Positions 60,867-64,000 of a stretch of DNA of 64,000 nt are shown here, one piece after another. A model generated the notes under the pieces. The model worked only from the letters and a program-made list of their open reading frames with translations. It ran no database searches and was not told where the DNA came from. Position numbers and translations under genes: made by a program. The stretch is from Kitasatospora gansuensis. Lineage in GTDB: Bacteria > Actinomycetota > Actinomycetes > Streptomycetales > Streptomycetaceae. The stretch lies in NCBI RefSeq assembly GCF_014203705.1, contig NZ_JACHJR010000002.1:1-64000 (forward strand), written 5' to 3'. The first letter of the stretch is position 1. Each line of letters starts with the position of its first letter.

Positions 60867-61729
60867 CTACAGCTCGGTCCAGCCGCACGGCGGCCGGCCT
60901 TCGTTCGAGAGTGGGTACCAGACGGGGGCGGCGGGTCCGTGCTCGATGAGGTCCTCGAGGCGGGCGGCGCCGGCCGGGAGGGCGGCCAGCAGTCGGGGGT
61001 GGCCGGGTTCTCCTCGGCGGCCAGCAGCAGGTCCTCCACCACCCTCTCGCCCTCGGCGGCCCGGGTGCCGGTCAGGACGACCAGCAGGGCCGGGAACGGC
61101 CGCCAGCGGCGCTCCCGTGCCCAGCCGGTGCCACCGGGGCCGGGCTGGTGCCAGAGCCGGGCACAGGCGGCCAGCTGCTCGGCGGTCTGCTCGATGCCTG
61201 TGCTGGGGTCGTGGAGCTCGATGAAGGCGCGCAGCCGCCGGCGGCGGCCGTCGATGGTGGCGGTGTAGGCGAGTTCGGCGGCGGGCCGGTACGCCGGTCC
61301 GGCCGGGGCCGCCGGGTCGGTGGGGTGCTCGGGGGCGGGGACCAGGTCGAGCGGGCCGCAGCCCTCTCCCCGGGCGCGGGCGTCGGTGACGAACGCGCAG
61401 TGGATCTGGCCGAGGGCGAGGAGGTGGCCGCGGCCGTACCGCAGGGCTGTCTGCTCGGGCGCGGCGACCAGGTCCGGGCGGCGGGCGGCGGGGAAGGTCG
61501 CGGTGACGGCGGAGCCGGCCTCGGTGAGGTGCCAGGCCTTCGCGCGTCCGGCCTGCGGCAGGGTGACGAATTCCGCCAGGCCCTCGGTGTGGAGGCGGTC
61601 CATGCGTTTCTGGGTCTGCTTGATTCCGGCCTGCCCGCCGTGCAGTTGGTGGAGCTGTTCGGCGGTGGCCAGGGAAAAGCGGGCGAGCGTCACCAGGACG
61701 TCGTGGTCGGTCTCCAGTTCCCCGTTCAC
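60867..61729 (-). pseudogene. Replication-relaxation family protein with C-terminal frameshift
   Basis: From GTG 61729 (GAGGAG 7 nt upstream) the frame reads ETDHDVLVTLARFSLATAEQ and KRMDRLHTEGLAEFVTLPQA, a winged-helix domain. The central nuclease-like part is AYTATIDGRRRRLRAFIELH. Near 61006 one C is lost from a C run; the proper end, RLLAALPAGAARLEDLIEHG then VWYPLSN, is in the other frame and stops at 60867. In the frame as sequenced the tail is Pro/Ser junk and stops at 60857. Family members occur on Streptomyces linear plasmids and in mobile elements; their exact role in replication is not settled. Confidence 0.75.
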
Positions 61730-61739
61730 GGATGCACTC

Positions 61740-62110
61740 CTCGGATCTCCAGCACGGGCCGCTCCCGTGCTGGAGAGATGAAACCCCACGAAACTCACCG
61801 GATTTCTCACCATCAAGGGATCCAAGATATAACGATTGCATAACGACCCGTTCCAAGGTGCCCAGGGTTCTAACCGGTCCGAAAACTGGTCCGCCATCCC
61901 GTCCCGTCCAACCTTTGGTGAGAAACCTTGGAAGACCTGCTCTGACCTGCGTTGATAGGCCATCAAGGTGGCGGTGAGTTTCCTTGATGGCCCTCCAAGG
62001 AAACTCACCGGTACCTTGGAGACCCCGGTTAGTTTGACGGTGCGCTACCGCCGCCCCTGCCGTCTCCCCTCCCACTGCCCCTACCGGGCACTTCGCCTCC
62101 AAGGTGGGAG
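61740..62110. repeat. CCTTGG/CCAAGG repeat cluster, iteron-like
   Basis: This gap between two divergent replication-relaxation genes is unusually AT-rich near 61828-61850 and holds many related words: TTCCAAGGTG, AACCTTGGAA, CATCAAGG (twice), TCCTTGATGG, CTCCAAGG (twice), TACCTTGGAGACC. A perfect 14-base inverted repeat, GGTGAGTTTCCTTG (61973-61986) with CAAGGAAACTCACC (61996-62009), lies in it. GAAACTCACCGG occurs at 61790 and 61999. TACCTTGGAGACC also occurs at 60725. It may be an operator array or a replication origin. Confidence 0.65.
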
Positions 62111-62419
62111 AACCGGCAGTTCAGGGCCCGGATCGGGGCCGTTCCCCAGTCCTGACGACCCTTCTTTCCCGTCTTTCTGCTTTGGCTGTTGTAGTTGCTG
62201 TTGTAGTTGTCGGTTGGTCAGTTGGGTTCGGCACCTGCGGTGGGCTTTCTATTTCCTGCGTCCGGCTGATGCCGTCCGCGCGGAATGGGGAGAGTGGCGC
62301 GCGGCGCGGGCCCTTTCGGGCCGGGCGGTGGGATGGGGTGGAAAAGTGGCTGGCGGCTGTCGGAGCGGCGGGATATCCCTCGGAGCAGAGCAGTTCACCG
62401 CCGACCCTGGGAGAAGCCC

Positions 62420-63034
62420 GTGAGCACCCCGCAGCGCCCCGCCCAGCCGCACGACAGCGCGCACGACACCGACGGCCAGGAGCACGCCGCCGATCCGGCC
62501 GCACCGGCCGAGCCGGACAGGCTGGGCTGGCGATCCCGGCCGGGCCGCACCGCCTACCGGCGCGGCAGGCTCTGGCCGAACGGCTCGACCGCCCCGCTGC
62601 GATCCGACGTCCTCGGCGCGCTCGGCGTCCTCAAGGTCGCCACCGCCGACCAGCTCCAGCGCCTGCTGCGCCCCGGCGCGGCGTCGAACACGGTGATCCG
62701 CCAAGGCCTGCGGGACCTCGCCCTGCACAACCTGGTCGCCTCGGACGGCAACACGAAGACCGGGCACAAGACGTGGCGGCTGGAGGGTACGGCCGGGCTG
62801 GAGGCGGCCGGGCAGGTGCTGGGCCTGTTCCGCTCGGAGATGGGATCGACGGCCCGGGGCGCCGGGCGCACAGGTGCCCAGCACGCGATGGCGGTCAACG
62901 AGACGATCGCCGCGTTCGTCCTGGGCGGCACGGACGCCCTGGCTACGTCGAAATCGCCTTCGACGGCCGACTCTCCATCAGCCGCCGGTAACTCACACAA
63001 CATCAGATACACCAGTCACTGGACACACCCGTGA
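62420..63034 (+). pseudogene. Replication-relaxation family protein, N-terminal half only
   Basis: GTG 62420 with GGGAG upstream. Residues 60-150 form the winged-helix part: RSDVLGALGVLKVATADQLQ, GAASNTVIRQGLRDLALHNL, GHKTWRLEGTAGLEAAGQVL. After HAMAVNETIAAFVLGG, which in full-length members leads to the nuclease-like half, the sequence changes and ends after about 30 unrelated residues. It is divergent from the copy at 60867 and shares the repeat-rich region between them. Confidence 0.6.
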
Positions 63035-63170
63035 TCAGGGGCCGGGGTTGTGGCCTGTGCTGTTCAGTTAGGTGGTTGCTGCTCGGGTAGCGCACCGTCT
63101 CCTTAGCTGGGTGGTTGGGCTGCTTCTGTGATCGTGTGGCCAGCGGGTTCTCTGTCAGTTGGCTGGGTTG

Positions 63171-64000
63171 TCAGGTGTCTTGGTCGTTGGTCATTTCTGC
63201 TGGGCCGCTGGTGGGTTGTTGGATTGTTTCGGTGCGCCCGCGGTCGCGGGCGTGGCGGAGTCCTTCGAGGAGCCGTGCCTGGTCTGGGTCGGGGGTGGTT
63301 TGTGTCTGGTCGAGGACGGTGTAGACCTCGGCTCGGTCGATCAGGGCGTCGAGGTTTGCCAGGGTGTCGGCGTCGACTGCGCCCCATGGGGTGCGGGGCG
63401 GGCGGACGATCTTGGTGAGTAGCGGCAGGAGTTGCCAGGTACCGTCGTCGAGGCGTTGACGGATCCAGGCCCGGGCGGTTGCGTGGTCGATGTGGCGCCA
63501 GTTCCAGATGAGGTCGACATCAGAGTCGGTGAGCTGGTCGGTGGGGCGTGGTCCGGGCGTTGTCAGGTGCTCGCGCAGTCGCGCTACGAGGCTGGTGCGG
63601 GCTTCCTGGACCCAGGTGTCGCCTTCCTGGGCGAAGGCGGGTGCGGTGCTGCTGGGCTCGGTGGTGTCGTACAGGACCCGGCTGGCGAGCATGGTCCCCT
63701 GTGGGGTGGCGGCCATGCGGTGCAGGACGTCTGCTCGTGCGTCGGCTGGGAGATTGCGGAAGAGGTCTTGTGCGAGGAAGCGCGCGCTCATGTCGGCTCT
63801 GAGGAAGCCCTCGGCTTGTGCGGTCAGCGAGCCGTAGCGGTCAGCGAGCTCGAGCAGCAGCGCGGTGGAAGGCACCGGCGTGCCGGCGTCCAGCCGTTGT
63901 CTGATGCGCCGGCCGATGCGCTGGGTGTCGTTCTCCAGCCGCAGAAGAAGTTCGGCTACCTCTGGCCCCGGGGGTCCGTCCGCCAGCTGGTCGAGGCCCC
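63171..64000 (-). CDS. 3' part of a large cytosolic protein, runs off the window
   Basis: The frame is open from the window edge to a TGA at 63171, at least 275 codons. It is helical and soluble: EVAELLLRLENDTQRIGRRI, LLELADRYGSLTAQAEGFLR, LIWNWRHIDHATARAWIRQR, TWQLLPLLTKIVRPPRTPWG. The last third resembles the C-terminal region of KAP-type P-loop NTPases, but the P loop itself would be outside the window, so I only suggest it. The GTG at 63875 is an internal codon and not the start. Confidence 0.65.
   Translation of the reverse strand, partial: GLDQLADGPPGPEVAELLLRLENDTQRIGRRIRQRLDAGTPVPSTALLLELADRYGSLTAQAEGFLRADMSARFLAQDLFRNLPADARADVLHRMAATPQGTMLASRVLYDTTEPSSTAPAFAQEGDTWVQEARTSLVARLREHLTTPGPRPTDQLTDSDVDLIWNWRHIDHATARAWIRQRLDDGTWQLLPLLTKIVRPPRTPWGAVDADTLANLDALIDRAEVYTVLDQTQTTPDPDQARLLEGLRHARDRGRTETIQQPTSGPAEMTNDQDT

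Overview
The window is about 72% GC with actinomycete-type genes: GTG/TTG starts, strong third-position G/C, PASTA, DUF4193, TerD, DUF574-type methyltransferase and eukaryotic-type Ser/Thr kinase families. It most likely comes from the arm of a linear Streptomyces or Kitasatospora chromosome, or from a large linear plasmid. A telomere-protein operon, several replication-relaxation family relics, a helicase-associated-domain relic, an IS element and many frameshifted or truncated genes all fit a subtelomeric accessory region. No rRNA or complete tRNA gene and no CRISPR array was seen.

Layout. 0-17 kb: mostly single-gene accessory metabolism and regulation. It holds a GNAT acetyltransferase, a membrane Ser/Thr kinase, a decayed TetR plus FAD monooxygenase pair with an intact operator, a small L7/L12-like zinc protein, a cREC protein, zinc mini-proteins, a TetR-DUF2306 pair, an SDR, a serine hydrolase, a PASTA protein and a short MscS-like channel. 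17-35 kb: DUF4193, an AraC regulator, a RibD-type reductase, two DUF574-type methyltransferases, a TerD protein, a degenerate tRNA-Ser-like remnant, a large secreted DNRLRE/Ig protein, a TetR-DUF1772 pair with two copies of a palindromic operator, a cytosolic repeat protein and a secreted ricin-type lectin. Gene scraps lie between these.

35.4-41.7 kb: the core of interest. A helicase and its upstream partner run leftwards. Divergently, an HTH protein, a Tap-like telomere-associated protein of 827 aa and a Tpg-like terminal protein of 183 aa run rightwards as a tight operon. The Tap-like protein carries motifs whose order and spacing match the palm motifs A, B and C of protein-primed family B DNA polymerases. 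I infer that this is a self-contained telomere end-patching module.

41.7-48 kb: small membrane proteins and two adjacent genes, each broken by an in-frame TAG. A TetR gene lies divergent from a translationally coupled three-gene operon; the last protein of that operon ends in an exported domain nearly identical to the C-terminus of the kinase at 1.2 kb. A frameshifted DUF402 gene and an intact-looking IS5-family element follow. 48.3-60.1 kb: a polymorphic-toxin locus with a putative immunity gene and a 2364-aa secreted RHS/YD protein with an embedded ricin lectin, divergent from a 1313-aa secreted DNRLRE/Ig/VCBS/LamG protein. 60-64 kb: a cluster of strong hairpins, an IS3 relic, two replication-relaxation family genes separated by a region rich in CCTTGG/CCAAGG repeats, and the 3' part of a large protein that runs off the window.
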